Source: Capnocytophaga bilenii (lineage in GTDB: Bacteria; Bacteroidota; Bacteroidia; Flavobacteriales; Flavobacteriaceae). From it: DNA of 64,000 nt. Within the stretch, counting starts at the first letter, position 1. Each line of letters starts with the position of its first letter. Under the pieces are notes generated by a model. That model had not been told where the DNA came from and did no database searches. It was given only the letters and a program-made list of their open reading frames with translations. The DNA is taken from assembly GCF_017565765.1 (NCBI RefSeq), contig NZ_JAGDYP010000004.1:222606-286605 (forward strand). Direction: 5' to 3'. This document shows positions 1 through 9,285 of the stretch, piece by piece. The position numbers and the translations under genes were made by a program.

Positions 1-829
1 GTGGGTGGATAGGCATACTCTTGAAAAGCATTTTCCTCGTATTCTCAACGATTGGCGCAACAACGATTTTATAATGGACTGGGTGCGCAAGCGCGCTGGT
101 GAGAACATTGCTAAAGCAAGCGATAAGAGTCAGCGACATCCTTATGAGCCTTGTTATCTTTACGAGGCGGGGATAGCTCCGTTGAAATCATTGGCTATCA
201 AGGGGGTAATATGGTATCAAGGGGAATCGAACGCTCATAATAAAGAGGCTTATAGCAAACTGTTTACCTTGCTTGTAGAGAGCTGGCGTGAAACTTGGCA
301 TCAGCCTGATATGCCTTTTTATTACGTTCAATTATCGAGTATCAACAGACCTTCGTGGGGGTGGTTTAGAGAGGCACAGCGGCGTTTGCTTTACTCGGCT
401 TCTCATCTGGGAATGGCGGTGTCTTACGACTATGGACACCCTACCGATGTGCACCCTCAAAACAAGCGCCCTATAGGGGAACGGCTGGCTTATTGGGCTC
501 TTTACGATAGCTACGGGCGCAAAGATATAGTGCCTTCGGGTCCTTTGTGCAAGTCGGTTTCATTCAGAGGTAGTGTGGCTACTCTCTTTTTTGATTACGA
601 TAAGGGAATGCATAGTGCTGATGGGAAGGCTTTGCGTAGTTTTGAAGTGGCGGGGCGCAATGGTATTTTCTATCCTGCTACAGCAAAAGTGGTGGGTGAA
701 GCTATAGAGGTGAGCAGCCCTGAGGTTGCGTATCCGCAGCAGGTGCGTTATGGCTTTGCTCCGTTCACCGATGGCAATTTGGTGAATGGTGCGGGACTGC
801 CTGCCAGCACGTTTGTAAAGGGAAATTAG
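1..829 (+). CDS. Sialate O-acetylesterase (SASA family), 5' end outside window
   Basis: The reading frame is open from the first base, so the true start lies upstream. The visible 274 or so residues match the C-terminal half of the SASA/SGNH-hydrolase esterases that remove O-acetyl groups from sialic acid. The conserved block GVIWYQGESNA is present, and the motif DVHPQNK holds the Asp and His expected of the catalytic triad. The nucleophile Ser block is in the missing part. A GTG at base 5 is in frame but falls mid-domain and is not a plausible start. In host-associated Bacteroidota such enzymes act in the periplasm or at the surface, next to sialidases; no partner is visible here. A tandem repeat begins on the stop codon. 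Confidence 0.88.
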   Translation, partial: WVDRHTLEKHFPRILNDWRNNDFIMDWVRKRAGENIAKASDKSQRHPYEPCYLYEAGIAPLKSLAIKGVIWYQGESNAHNKEAYSKLFTLLVESWRETWHQPDMPFYYVQLSSINRPSWGWFREAQRRLLYSASHLGMAVSYDYGHPTDVHPQNKRPIGERLAYWALYDSYGRKDIVPSGPLCKSVSFRGSVATLFFDYDKGMHSADGKALRSFEVAGRNGIFYPATAKVVGEAIEVSSPEVAYPQQVRYGFAPFTDGNLVNGAGLPASTFVKGN

Positions 830-868
830 CAAATTGGGGAATTAGCAAATTAGGGAATTAGCAAATTA
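820..868. repeat. Short tandem repeat, about three 16-17 bp units
   Basis: Three near-identical units with core GGAATTAGCAAATTAG follow each other, the first one containing the stop codon of the esterase gene. Similar AATTAGCAAATT words occur in other intergenic spots of this window, so this looks like a simple dispersed intergenic repeat that slipped. Confidence 0.7.
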
Positions 869-926
869 GATGTTTTGGTGTTATTCCTAAAAACCAAATA
901 TTAGAAACACGAGAAGAGCTAGAAAA

Positions 927-1424
927 ATGGAGAAAAAGAGAAAAATGTTAAAAAAGATGAGACAATTACTAAAAATTAAAGGAATTATAATCATAATTCT
1001 TTTTCTTTTTTCTTGCCAATATAACAAGAACCAAGAAAGTTTTTACATCCAAAGTAGAATAGAAATACGTAATTCTACAGGTTTTTCAGAGTATGAAATG
1101 TATTGTTTTAGGAATAAAGCATATGCTGTAAGAGAGAAAATATATTTTAATTCTTTGGGGAAAGTAGATTCAGTAATGATAAGTTCAGGAATATGCTTTT
1201 ATAGAACTCCTAAAGAAAAACAACTTTCTTTCTCCTTTAGTAATAACGAGGATAAATATCGGAAATATAGTATAAAATTAAATACTTTAAACCATTCTAT
1301 TATAGATGGAATGGATACAATATATAACTTTCAGCAAAAAGAAGGAAAACTATACTATGAGGACAAAAATAGAGGGTCTTTCTATATTTATGAGATAGGA
1401 TTTCTCTTTGGCAAAGAAATATGA
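927..1424 (+). CDS. Hypothetical lipoprotein
   Basis: No family is recognised. The N terminus is Lys-rich, followed by a hydrophobic stretch of Ile, Leu and Phe that ends in LFLFSC, a good lipobox with Cys at about residue 30, so the mature protein is probably lipid-anchored. The rest is charged and polar, rich in Asn, Lys and Tyr, with no clear repeats. Start choice is open: the first Met at 927, or the internal Met residues 7 and 11, which would give a signal peptide of more usual length. Coding is supported by lipobox placement and frame length. It is AT-rich and stands alone between the esterase and topA. Confidence 0.6.
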   Translation: MEKKRKMLKKMRQLLKIKGIIIIILFLFSCQYNKNQESFYIQSRIEIRNSTGFSEYEMYCFRNKAYAVREKIYFNSLGKVDSVMISSGICFYRTPKEKQLSFSFSNNEDKYRKYSIKLNTLNHSIIDGMDTIYNFQQKEGKLYYEDKNRGSFYIYEIGFLFGKEI

Positions 1425-1483
1425 CACCGACAATCTCACTTAGGGGTGGAATTGGCAGTTTGGCAGGAATTTAAAATTAATTA

Positions 1484-1513
1484 TTGGCAATTAAACATTA
1501 TTTTGTACCTTTG
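1484..1513 (+). promoter_or_regulatory. Bacteroidota-type promoter of topA
   Basis: A TTG at 1484-1486 and TACCTTTG at 1506-1513 are separated by 19 bp, matching the -33/-7 layout of the phylum's primary sigma factor. The ATG follows 30 bp downstream. Confidence 0.75.
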
Positions 1514-1543
1514 CCCGCAATAACTAAAAAAACATAGAAGCGT

Positions 1544-4018
1544 ATGGCTAAAAATGTAGTGATTGTTGAGTCGCCAGCAAAAGCAAAAACTATTGAAAAA
1601 TTTCTTGGTAAAGACTATAAAGTAGTATCGAGTTATGGGCATATTGCTGACTTGCCTTCCAATGAATTGGGAGTAGATGTGCAAAACGGATTCAAACCAC
1701 AGTATTTGATTTCGAACGATAAAAAGAACTTGGTAAAAGAGCTCAAAGCACTTACATCTAAAGCCGAAATGGTATGGCTTGCATCGGATGAAGACCGCGA
1801 AGGAGAGGCTATTGCTTGGCATTTAGCGGAAACGCTTCATCTAAATGAAGCTAATACAAAACGTATTGTTTTCAACTCAATCACCAAAGCTGCTATTGAA
1901 AAAGCTATCAAGAACCCGCGAGGTATTGATTACAATTTAGTTAATGCACAACAAGCACGCCGCGTGCTTGACCGCTTGGTGGGGTACGAGCTTTCGCCTG
2001 TGCTATGGAAGAAAATTAAAAGTGGACTCTCGGCAGGGCGTGTGCAATCGGTAGCTGTGCGACTGATTGTTGAACGCGAGCGCGAAATACAAGACTTCAA
2101 AACTCAATCGTCATACAAAATTACGGCTGAATTTACTACTTCGGAAGGGAAAATAGTAAAAGCTTCGCTATCAAAAAGTTTTAATACACAGGCAGAAGCA
2201 GAGGCTTTTCTACAAAAAAATATAGGGGCGAACTTCAAAGTACAATCATTAGAGAAAAAACCGACCAAAAAATCGCCAGCACCTCCTTTTACGACTTCTA
2301 CACTACAACAAGAGGCAGCACGCAAGCTTCATTTTTCAGTAAGCAAAACGATGTCGGTAGCACAACGCTTATACGAGTCTGGTTTTATAACTTATATGCG
2401 TACTGATAGCGTAAATTTGTCGCAAGAGGCTTTGAATAGTGCTAAAAATGCTGTTGTACAGCTTTTTGGCGATAAATATAGTCAGGTAAGGAATTTTGCT
2501 ACCAAGAGCAAAGGGGCTCAAGAAGCTCACGAGGCAATACGCCCTACAGATATGAGCAAACCTACCATAGCTGCTGAACCAGACCAAAATAAGCTATACG
2601 AACTTATTTGGAAACGTACTCTTGCCTCTCAAATGGCTGATGCTCAGTTAGAACGTACTATTGCAAAAATAGAAAACGACAAGCATCACGAGCTTTTTAC
2701 GGCTACGGGCGAAATGATTCAGTTTGATGGATTTTTGAAAGTTTATTTGGAAAGTACGGACGATGAAGACGAAGAGCAAGAGGGGATGTTGCCTACCCTA
2801 AAAGAAGGCGAACCACTTACTAATAAAAATATTACTGCTACTGAGCGATTTACGCGTCCTCAGCCTCGTTATACTGAGGCTTCGCTGGTGAAAAAACTTG
2901 AAGAATTGGGTATTGGGCGTCCTTCAACTTATGCACCTACTATTTCTACGATTCAAAATAGGGGTTATGTGGAACGTTCTACCTTAGAAGGTGAATTGCG
3001 TAACTATCAGCTGCTTAGGCTTGTAAATAACACTATAGAGAAAAAAACACTTACCGAAAGGGTGGGTGCCGACAAAGGGAAACTTATTCCTACGGATATA
3101 GGTAGTGTTGTAAATGACTTTTTAGTAGCTCATTTTGATACTATTATGGACTATAATTTTACAGCAAATGTAGAAAATAGTTTTGATCTTATAGCTGAAG
3201 GGAATGAAAATTGGACGGAAATGCTTGGTAAGTTTTACACTCATTTTCACCCTATAGTGGAGAATGTAGAAAAGAATTCGGGGCGGGAAACGGGTGAACG
3301 CTTATTGGGTACAGATCCTAAAACGGGTCGCCCGCTAAGTGTTCGTTTAGGGCGCTACGGAGCAATGGCACAAATAGGTAACCCTGAAGATGCTGAAAAG
3401 CCTATTTATGCAAGTTTGTTGGCAGGGATGTCAATAGAAACGATTACTTTTGAAGAGGCACTAAAACTCTTTGAGTTACCACGCCACTTAGGAATTGTTG
3501 ATGGTAAAAACGTAGAAGTAAACGTTGGTAAATTTGGGCCTTATGTACATTACGGCGATGCGTATATTTCATTGGTTAAAGGTGAAGATGTTTTTTCGGT
3601 AACTTTAGAGCGCGCTAAAGAATTGATAAGCGAAAAGAAGAAAGCAGATGCTCCTATAGCTATCTATGAGGGTGCTGAGGTTACAAAAGGGGTAGGACGA
3701 TTTGGGCCTTTTATAAAATGGAATAATATTTACATCAATGTAACTAAAAAATATAATTTTGATAGACTGAGCCCTAAAGATGTAGAGGAATTGATAGAAA
3801 GCAAGCTACAGAAAGAGCAAGAAAAAGTTGTAAAACAATGGGATGAGGGTGAAATACGCTTAGAGAAAGCGCGCTGGGGTCGTTATACACTCATCAAAGG
3901 GAAAACAAAGATAGAACTTCCTAAAGAAACTGATGTAGAGACTTTTAGCAAAGAACAAGCTTTGGCATTATTAAACGAAAAAGCTCCTAAAACGAAAACT
4001 ACTAAAAAGAAGAAATAA
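1544..4018 (+). CDS. topA: DNA topoisomerase I (type IA)
   Basis: This enzyme relaxes negative supercoils by cutting one DNA strand through a phosphotyrosine link. The N-terminal Toprim domain starts with VVIVESPAKAKTIEKF and has the acidic motif DEDREGE at about residues 82-88. The catalytic Tyr is residue 284 in FITYMRTDS. The C-terminal third holds several GRxGRYG/KFGPYV-type repeats in place of cysteine zinc fingers, which is common in Bacteroidota TopA. The length of 824 residues and a Lys-rich tail fit the family. It is transcribed from a clear promoter, and the DUF4476 gene follows with only 49 bp between stop and ATG, so the two may be cotranscribed. Confidence 0.97.
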   Translation: MAKNVVIVESPAKAKTIEKFLGKDYKVVSSYGHIADLPSNELGVDVQNGFKPQYLISNDKKNLVKELKALTSKAEMVWLASDEDREGEAIAWHLAETLHLNEANTKRIVFNSITKAAIEKAIKNPRGIDYNLVNAQQARRVLDRLVGYELSPVLWKKIKSGLSAGRVQSVAVRLIVEREREIQDFKTQSSYKITAEFTTSEGKIVKASLSKSFNTQAEAEAFLQKNIGANFKVQSLEKKPTKKSPAPPFTTSTLQQEAARKLHFSVSKTMSVAQRLYESGFITYMRTDSVNLSQEALNSAKNAVVQLFGDKYSQVRNFATKSKGAQEAHEAIRPTDMSKPTIAAEPDQNKLYELIWKRTLASQMADAQLERTIAKIENDKHHELFTATGEMIQFDGFLKVYLESTDDEDEEQEGMLPTLKEGEPLTNKNITATERFTRPQPRYTEASLVKKLEELGIGRPSTYAPTISTIQNRGYVERSTLEGELRNYQLLRLVNNTIEKKTLTERVGADKGKLIPTDIGSVVNDFLVAHFDTIMDYNFTANVENSFDLIAEGNENWTEMLGKFYTHFHPIVENVEKNSGRETGERLLGTDPKTGRPLSVRLGRYGAMAQIGNPEDAEKPIYASLLAGMSIETITFEEALKLFELPRHLGIVDGKNVEVNVGKFGPYVHYGDAYISLVKGEDVFSVTLERAKELISEKKKADAPIAIYEGAEVTKGVGRFGPFIKWNNIYINVTKKYNFDRLSPKDVEELIESKLQKEQEKVVKQWDEGEIRLEKARWGRYTLIKGKTKIELPKETDVETFSKEQALALLNEKAPKTKTTKKKK

Positions 4019-4067
4019 TATTTTGGCACGGTATTGGCTACTCTATTCTTATAAAATACAAAGAGAA

Positions 4068-4886
4068 ATGAAAAAAATAGGTTTGCTTATTATAGCTTTC
4101 GTGATGGCTGTTGCTGTAAGAGCGCAACAAGTGGGTAGTGCAGGGCGTTTATTGCAAAATGAATATCAGCCTAACAAGCAGTCTCGTGCTGTAATAGGGC
4201 GCGGTGGGGTAACTATCAATATTGATTATCGTTGGGAAGCTGATTATAATAGAGGCTATTCGGAGGTATTTATACGTATTCCAGAACAAGGACGCTTTAC
4301 GGTAAGCATTGGCGACCAAGAAATAACAAATGCCAATGGTATGTTTCGCTTTTTTGACTTAGCCTCAGTATCGCAACCGCTTTCTATATGGGCAGGACGC
4401 CAGCTTATTTATAGAGTAACTATCAGCCCGCGTGATAATACACGTATGGTAATGGACTTTTTCACGCAAGGTGGATTGTATTTATTAGACGAGATAACAT
4501 TGAATAACAATGAGCCTTCATATCACGGAAGGCAGTGGAATGATGTTTGGAATAGGTCATACTCAGGAGGTGATTTTGCAATGCAAATAGGTAGACCAAT
4601 GCCTCCAGAAGAATATCAAAAGTTTATAACAATGTACAAAAAGCAAACTTTTGATGATGAAAAGCTATCTTTCTTCAATATGCAGAAGAATTTAGTAGTT
4701 CTTACTACTGCGCAGGTGGGTGAGCTTATATCATCGCTTTCTTTTGGCAATAGCAAGCTTTCGCTGGCAAAGTCAGCCTACGATCGTGTAATAGACCCTC
4801 AAAATTACTATTTGCTACTTGATAAGTTTACTTTTCAAGATGAAAAAGAAAGTTTCAAAAACTTTCTACAATCAGTACAACGCTGA
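4068..4886 (+). CDS. Secreted DUF4476-domain protein
   Basis: The ATG at 4068 is preferred to an upstream in-frame start at 4023 because it opens directly with a signal peptide (MKKIG, then a hydrophobic core ending in VRAQ). The mature protein has an N-terminal beta-rich part with an IPEQGRFTVSIGDQ-type segment. Its C-terminal helical domain of about 90 residues (MPPEEYQKF to the end) fits DUF4476, a family of unknown function in Bacteroidota envelopes. No catalytic motif is seen. It lies just downstream of topA on the same strand. The family call is from memory of the domain pattern. Confidence 0.75.
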   Translation: MKKIGLLIIAFVMAVAVRAQQVGSAGRLLQNEYQPNKQSRAVIGRGGVTINIDYRWEADYNRGYSEVFIRIPEQGRFTVSIGDQEITNANGMFRFFDLASVSQPLSIWAGRQLIYRVTISPRDNTRMVMDFFTQGGLYLLDEITLNNNEPSYHGRQWNDVWNRSYSGGDFAMQIGRPMPPEEYQKFITMYKKQTFDDEKLSFFNMQKNLVVLTTAQVGELISSLSFGNSKLSLAKSAYDRVIDPQNYYLLLDKFTFQDEKESFKNFLQSVQR

Positions 4887-4940
4887 TAATGGTATAACAA
4901 AAAAGTATAATTTTCTATATAACATAACGGAAAAAATTAG

Positions 4941-4948
4941 TACCTTTG
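4941..4948 (+). promoter_or_regulatory. -7 box of trxA promoter
   Basis: TACCTTTG sits 37 bp before the trxA ATG. No convincing -33 TTG is seen at the usual spacing, only a T-rich tract. Confidence 0.6.
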
Positions 4949-4985
4949 CACTATAAAATTAAAAACAACTAAAAAATATATAAAG

Positions 4986-5312
4986 ATGGCATTAGAAATA
5001 ACAGACGGAAATTTTGAAGAGTTGGTACTGAAGAGTGCACAACCTGTATTGGTAGATTTTTGGGCAACTTGGTGTGGACCTTGCCGTATGCTTGCTCCTG
5101 TAATTGAAGAAGTAGCTAAAGAATACGAAGGAAGAGTAGTAGTAGGTAAAGTGGATGTAGATAACAACCAAGAGTTTGCTGGTAAATATGGTATTCGCAA
5201 CATTCCTACAGTTTTAATCTTCAATAATGGTGAAGTAGTAGGTAGACAGGTAGGGGTAGCTCCTAAAAAAGCTTATACTGACGCTTTAGATGAAGTACTT
5301 AACGCTAAATAA
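4986..5312 (+). CDS. trxA: Thioredoxin
   Basis: A 108-residue cytoplasmic thioredoxin that reduces protein disulfides, with electrons normally from thioredoxin reductase (not in this window). The active site is WCGPC with cysteines at residues 30 and 33, preceded by the conserved VLVDFWATW, and the cis-proline segment is RNIPTVLIF. Length and start are typical. It has its own -7 box and ends at a strong hairpin terminator, so it is monocistronic. Confidence 0.97.
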   Translation: MALEITDGNFEELVLKSAQPVLVDFWATWCGPCRMLAPVIEEVAKEYEGRVVVGKVDVDNNQEFAGKYGIRNIPTVLIFNNGEVVGRQVGVAPKKAYTDALDEVLNAK

Positions 5313-5330
5313 CGAGTAACTTTTTGAAAC

Positions 5331-5374
5331 AAAAAAGCTATCAATAGTCATATGATTATTGATAGCTTTTTTGT
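5331..5374. terminator. Bidirectional hairpin terminator between trxA and the HIT gene
   Basis: A 15-bp perfect stem (AAAAAGCTATCAATA with its complement) surrounds a loop of about 10 nt. Runs of A before and T after let it serve both convergent genes. Confidence 0.88.
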
Positions 5375-5395
5375 TTTGCCAATATAGTATTACAA

Positions 5396-5782
5396 CTAAA
5401 GGGCTGCACTGACCTTGTTGGCTAAGTCTTTGAAGGTTTCATCGGTAGGGTGTACTTTTTCTAAGAAAGTCATTTCACTCATTTTGCTGATTGGGATAAG
5501 ATGCACGTGCACGTGAGGTACTTCAAGCCCTACTACAGCTACTCCTATACGCTCGCAAGGCACTACTTTTTTTAGTGCAGTAGCTACTTTTTTAGAGAAA
5601 GCCATTAGCTTTAGATAAAGCTCATCTTCCATATCAAAAATGTAGTTAATTTCCTTTTTAGGTACACAAAGTGTATGCCCTAAGGCATTGGGGTTGATAT
5701 CAAAAAACGCAATGAAATTATCGTCTTCAGCTACCTTATAACAAGGTATTTCCCCATTGATAATTTTTGTAAAAACACTCAT
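5396..5782 (-). CDS. HIT-family nucleotide hydrolase (Hint-like)
   Basis: The protein has 128 residues, the usual size of single-domain histidine-triad proteins that hydrolyse nucleoside phosphoramidates or AMP conjugates. The triad HVHVHLIP occupies residues 90-97, and the upstream FFDINPNALGHTLCVPK region is the conserved substrate-binding half. It is cytoplasmic. It lies 35 bp downstream of fmt on the same strand and probably shares its transcript. The exact substrate cannot be told from sequence. Confidence 0.93.
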   Translation of the reverse strand: MSVFTKIINGEIPCYKVAEDDNFIAFFDINPNALGHTLCVPKKEINYIFDMEDELYLKLMAFSKKVATALKKVVPCERIGVAVVGLEVPHVHVHLIPISKMSEMTFLEKVHPTDETFKDLANKVSAAL

Positions 5783-5817
5783 AGTTTTATTGTATTTTAA
5801 ACGATTAATATTGTAGT

Positions 5818-6732
5818 TTATTTTAAACCATTAAGCATATCAGCTATTTTCATTCGCTTTTTAGCGGGTAATTGCACTTCTAATAGCTGTATATAACCAT
5901 CTTTTACGGTTACCTTCATTGTTTTCTTTTCTATGATGAACTTACCTACTTCTTCGCTATGTTCTGCAGGTTCAAATATAGCATCATATACTTTTAGCTG
6001 CAATAGTTCCCCGTTCAGAGGCATTTCCGTCCACGCAGTAGGGTAGGGACTCATTCCTCTGATAAGCTGTTCAATAGCCGTGCCATTAGCCTCCCAATTT
6101 ATCTTGCAAGTCTCTTTGTATATTTTAGGAGCTTCAGCATATGTAATCTCTTTGTTTTGAGGCTGTGTTTGGCAAGTGCCGTTAGCTATGCTATCAACAG
6201 TTTGTAGCACGAGTTGTGCGCCTTGCGTCATTAGTTTATCGTGAAGTGTTCCTGCGGTTTCGTGAGGTGCTATAGGAGTAACGGCTTGCTGTATGATAGC
6301 GCCAGTATCTATTTTCTCATCTATAAAAAAAGTAGTAACACCCGTTTCTTTTTCCCCGTTGATAATAGCCCAATTGATAGGCGCAGCACCGCGATAGTTA
6401 GGTAATAATGAAGCGTGAAGATTGAAAGTACCCAAGCGAGGCAGTCGCCAAACTACTTCGGGAAGCATACGGAAAGCCACTACTATTTGCACATCAGGGG
6501 CAAGTGCTTTGAGCGCCTCTACGAAAGCCTCATCTTTTAGTTTTACAGGTTGTAGTACAGGTATCCCCATTTGTTCTGCATACACTTTCACTGGCGATTG
6601 ATATAACTTCTGTCCTCTTCCAGCAGGTTTATCGGCAACAGTTACTACCCCCACCACATTATAATGGTTTTCTACTAATGCTTTTAGGCTTCCCAATGCA
6701 AAATCGGGAGTACCCATAAATACAATTCTCAT
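5818..6732 (-). CDS. fmt: Methionyl-tRNA formyltransferase
   Basis: The enzyme formylates Met-tRNAfMet using 10-formyltetrahydrofolate. Visible hallmarks are MRIVFMGTPDFA at the start, the folate-binding segment HASLLPNYRGAAPINWA, GVTTFFID, and a smaller C-terminal OB-like domain. The ATG at 6732 places MRIVF at residue 1 as in the family. An in-frame ATG at 6750 would add six Lys/Asn-rich residues and overlap the end of ftsK by 8 bp, so either is possible. The 10-bp gap to ftsK suggests an ftsK-fmt-HIT operon. Peptide deformylase, its functional partner, is encoded 29 kb away. Confidence 0.95.
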   Translation of the reverse strand: MRIVFMGTPDFALGSLKALVENHYNVVGVVTVADKPAGRGQKLYQSPVKVYAEQMGIPVLQPVKLKDEAFVEALKALAPDVQIVVAFRMLPEVVWRLPRLGTFNLHASLLPNYRGAAPINWAIINGEKETGVTTFFIDEKIDTGAIIQQAVTPIAPHETAGTLHDKLMTQGAQLVLQTVDSIANGTCQTQPQNKEITYAEAPKIYKETCKINWEANGTAIEQLIRGMSPYPTAWTEMPLNGELLQLKVYDAIFEPAEHSEEVGKFIIEKKTMKVTVKDGYIQLLEVQLPAKKRMKIADMLNGLK

Positions 6733-6742
6733 AACTTTATTT

Positions 6743-9154
6743 TTATTCACCCAGAAGATTATTTAGGCTTGCAAGGTCAGGAATAAGCACCTGTCTTGCT
6801 TTGCTACCCTCAAAAGGACCTACTATTCCAGCGTATTCCAGCTGGTCTATAATCCTACCCGCACGATTGTAACCCAATTTCAGCTTTCGTTGTAAGAACG
6901 AAGCCGACCCTTGTTGAGAGTTAACCACTATTTCAGCAGCTTCACGAAACATCGAATCTCGTTCTGAAGGGTCAAAATCACTATTATCAGTAGGATCACT
7001 ATCAGGCCCCACATATTCAGGCAGTAAGTACGGAGTAGGGTAAGCACGCTGAGCCCCTATATAGTCATTTATTCGTTGCACTTCGGGCGTATCTACAAAA
7101 GCACATTGTATACGTATGGGCTCATTGCCCTTAGAGAACAACATATCTCCACGACCTATAAGCTGTTCAGCCCCTGAGCCATCTAATATCGTTTTAGAAT
7201 CTACTTTTGCAGTTACTTTGAAGGCAATACGCGCAGGGAAGTTCGCCTTGATGATTCCCGTGATAACGTTCACTGTAGGACGCTGTGTAGCAATAATTAG
7301 GTGAATACCGATAGCGCGTGCCAGCTGTGCCAAACGTGCTATAGGCATTTCCACCTCTTTACCCGCAGTCATTATCAGGTCGGCAAACTCATCAACCACC
7401 AATACGATATAAGGCAAAAACCGATGTCCCTCTTCAGGGTTTAGCATACGTTTTTTAAACTTAGTATTGTATTCTTTGATGTTTCGCACCCCAGCATTCT
7501 TCAGCAACTCATAGCGGTTTTCCATTTCTATACACAACGAATTTAGCGTATTTACCACCTTTCGGTAATCAGTGATAATAGCATCTTCATTGTTAGGCAA
7601 TTTTGCAAGAAAATGCCGCTCTATATGTTCAAAGATAGAAAGCTCTACTTTTTTAGGGTCTACTAGTACAAATTTAACTTCCGAAGGGTGTTTTTTGTAA
7701 AGCAAAGAAGTAAGTACCACATTAATACCCACCGATTTCCCTTGTCCTGTAGCACCAGCCATTAGCAAGTGAGGCATCTTAGTAAGGTCTTCTACAAAAG
7801 TTTCATTGCTTATTGTTTTCCCAAAGGCTATCGGAAGTTCCATATCAGTGTTCTGAAAGCGCGATGAGTTTATCATCGTACGCATAAACACCGTTGTAGG
7901 TTTCTTGTTAGGCACCTCAATACCAATAGTTCCTTTACCAGGGATAGGAGCAATAATACGAATACCCAAAGCCTCTAGTGACAGAGCAATATCATCTTCC
8001 AAGCTTTTTATTTTTGAAATTCGCACCCCATCGGCAGGCACTATTTCATAAAGAGTAACAGTAGGTCCCACAGTAGCCTTTATCCGCTGTATCTCAATTT
8101 TAAACTTAGATAGCGTCTTGATAATTTTATCATTATTCTCTTTTAGTTCCTCCTCGTTGATGACGATACCCTTGTCTTTAGGCTCATTTAGCAAGTCTAT
8201 AGTAGGAAAACGATAATCACTCAGTTCTAAGCGTGGGTCGTATTCACCATAGTTATCCACCAATTGTTGCGCTAATTCCTCAGGCGAAAGCATTGCAGGA
8301 GGTACGGCAGGCGTAATGGCAGGAGTTACTTCCTCTTCATCTATAGGCTGTGTAATTTCCAGCTCGCCTCCCCCTATTGTAGGGATAAGATTTTTGTGAG
8401 TATAAGGGTCTATAGGTGGTTCTTGGTCATTTACAATTTCCTGTTGGGGGAGGGCTTGAGTCTCATCCTCATCTTCTTCATCGTCCTCTTCCTCTTCCTC
8501 CTCTTCATCTTCTTTCGCCGTTTCAGCAGAAGTTTCACTATTACTATGAGTTTTTTGGCTGAGGGTTGTTATAAGATTTTTGGTGTTAGCTACTATTTTT
8601 TGCAAGTTTAGTTTCATCTTGATTGTAATAATTACAAAACCGATGAAAAGCAATACCAATGCCGTACCCATCGCCCCTATATAGTCTTGTATCCAATGGT
8701 TTAGCTCATAGCCAGCAGTTCCTGCCCATACAGTAGCCTCTCCTTGACAAAAGCCCAATACGGCAGATATATATATCATTATCAGCACCCCCCAATAACA
8801 GAGATTTACAAGGCGTTTTACATTTCTAAACACCAAATTAATCCCTATGAGGAACAGTAAGCCTACCCCTATGAAAGTAGCAAAACCAAAGCCTTTGAAT
8901 ACAAAAGTATCAGTAAAGAAGCTACCCCCTTTATTTCCGCCATTTTCGGGTAATAGGCTGCGGTCGCTTAGGTTAGCAGCGATGCTTTGGTCATCTTTCC
9001 AGTAGATAAAGAAGGTAAAAAATACATAAGCCAAGTACAACGAAAATAGTATAAAGGCAATCCCAAGGATAATCCGCGAATTACCATTGCCTGCCTTCTT
9101 CTTTTTAGATGGTTTTGCTGGCTGATTGTCAGCCTGTTGTTTTTTCTTAGCCAT
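6743..9154 (-). CDS. ftsK: DNA translocase FtsK
   Basis: The 803-residue protein pumps chromosome DNA through the division septum. Four hydrophobic segments lie in roughly the first 180 residues, followed by a very acidic linker (a run of Glu/Asp near residue 220). The motor domain has Walker A GATGQGKS and Walker B VLVVDEFADL, and a C-terminal winged-helix gamma domain (SERDSMFREA to the end) would read the KOPS sequences. The linker is short compared with E. coli FtsK but normal for this phylum. It has a -7 box just upstream and heads the run to fmt and the HIT gene. Confidence 0.96.
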   Translation of the reverse strand: MAKKKQQADNQPAKPSKKKKAGNGNSRIILGIAFILFSLYLAYVFFTFFIYWKDDQSIAANLSDRSLLPENGGNKGGSFFTDTFVFKGFGFATFIGVGLLFLIGINLVFRNVKRLVNLCYWGVLIMIYISAVLGFCQGEATVWAGTAGYELNHWIQDYIGAMGTALVLLFIGFVIITIKMKLNLQKIVANTKNLITTLSQKTHSNSETSAETAKEDEEEEEEEDDEEDEDETQALPQQEIVNDQEPPIDPYTHKNLIPTIGGGELEITQPIDEEEVTPAITPAVPPAMLSPEELAQQLVDNYGEYDPRLELSDYRFPTIDLLNEPKDKGIVINEEELKENNDKIIKTLSKFKIEIQRIKATVGPTVTLYEIVPADGVRISKIKSLEDDIALSLEALGIRIIAPIPGKGTIGIEVPNKKPTTVFMRTMINSSRFQNTDMELPIAFGKTISNETFVEDLTKMPHLLMAGATGQGKSVGINVVLTSLLYKKHPSEVKFVLVDPKKVELSIFEHIERHFLAKLPNNEDAIITDYRKVVNTLNSLCIEMENRYELLKNAGVRNIKEYNTKFKKRMLNPEEGHRFLPYIVLVVDEFADLIMTAGKEVEMPIARLAQLARAIGIHLIIATQRPTVNVITGIIKANFPARIAFKVTAKVDSKTILDGSGAEQLIGRGDMLFSKGNEPIRIQCAFVDTPEVQRINDYIGAQRAYPTPYLLPEYVGPDSDPTDNSDFDPSERDSMFREAAEIVVNSQQGSASFLQRKLKLGYNRAGRIIDQLEYAGIVGPFEGSKARQVLIPDLASLNNLLGE

Positions 9155-9179
9155 TAGTTTCTAACTCGTTTTTATGGGG

Positions 9180-9187
9180 CAAAGATA
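9180..9187 (-). promoter_or_regulatory. -7 box of ftsK promoter
   Basis: On the minus strand this reads TATCTTTG, 25 bp before the ftsK ATG, and it follows directly after the tpx terminator. Confidence 0.65.
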
Positions 9188-9212
9188 CAAAACAAATCAC
9201 AATTAACAACAA

Positions 9213-9270
9213 AAAAATAGAGAGTATTCAAAAAGAATTTACCACTCTTTTTTGAATACTCTCTATTTTT
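9213..9270. terminator. Hairpin terminator downstream of tpx
   Basis: A long stem pairs AATAGAGAGTATTCAAAAAG with CTTTTTTGAATACTCTCTATT around a short loop, flanked by A and T runs. It would stop tpx transcripts before ftsK. Confidence 0.85.
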
Positions 9271-9285
9271 AGACAATAGCCTTGC

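Noticed and set aside
4023-4067. Upstream start of the DUF4476 gene
   Set aside because: It would put 15 residues before a clear signal peptide; the ATG at 4068 is better.
7116-8611. Plus-strand open frames inside ftsK
   Set aside because: Shadows of ftsK codons, no start context or homology.
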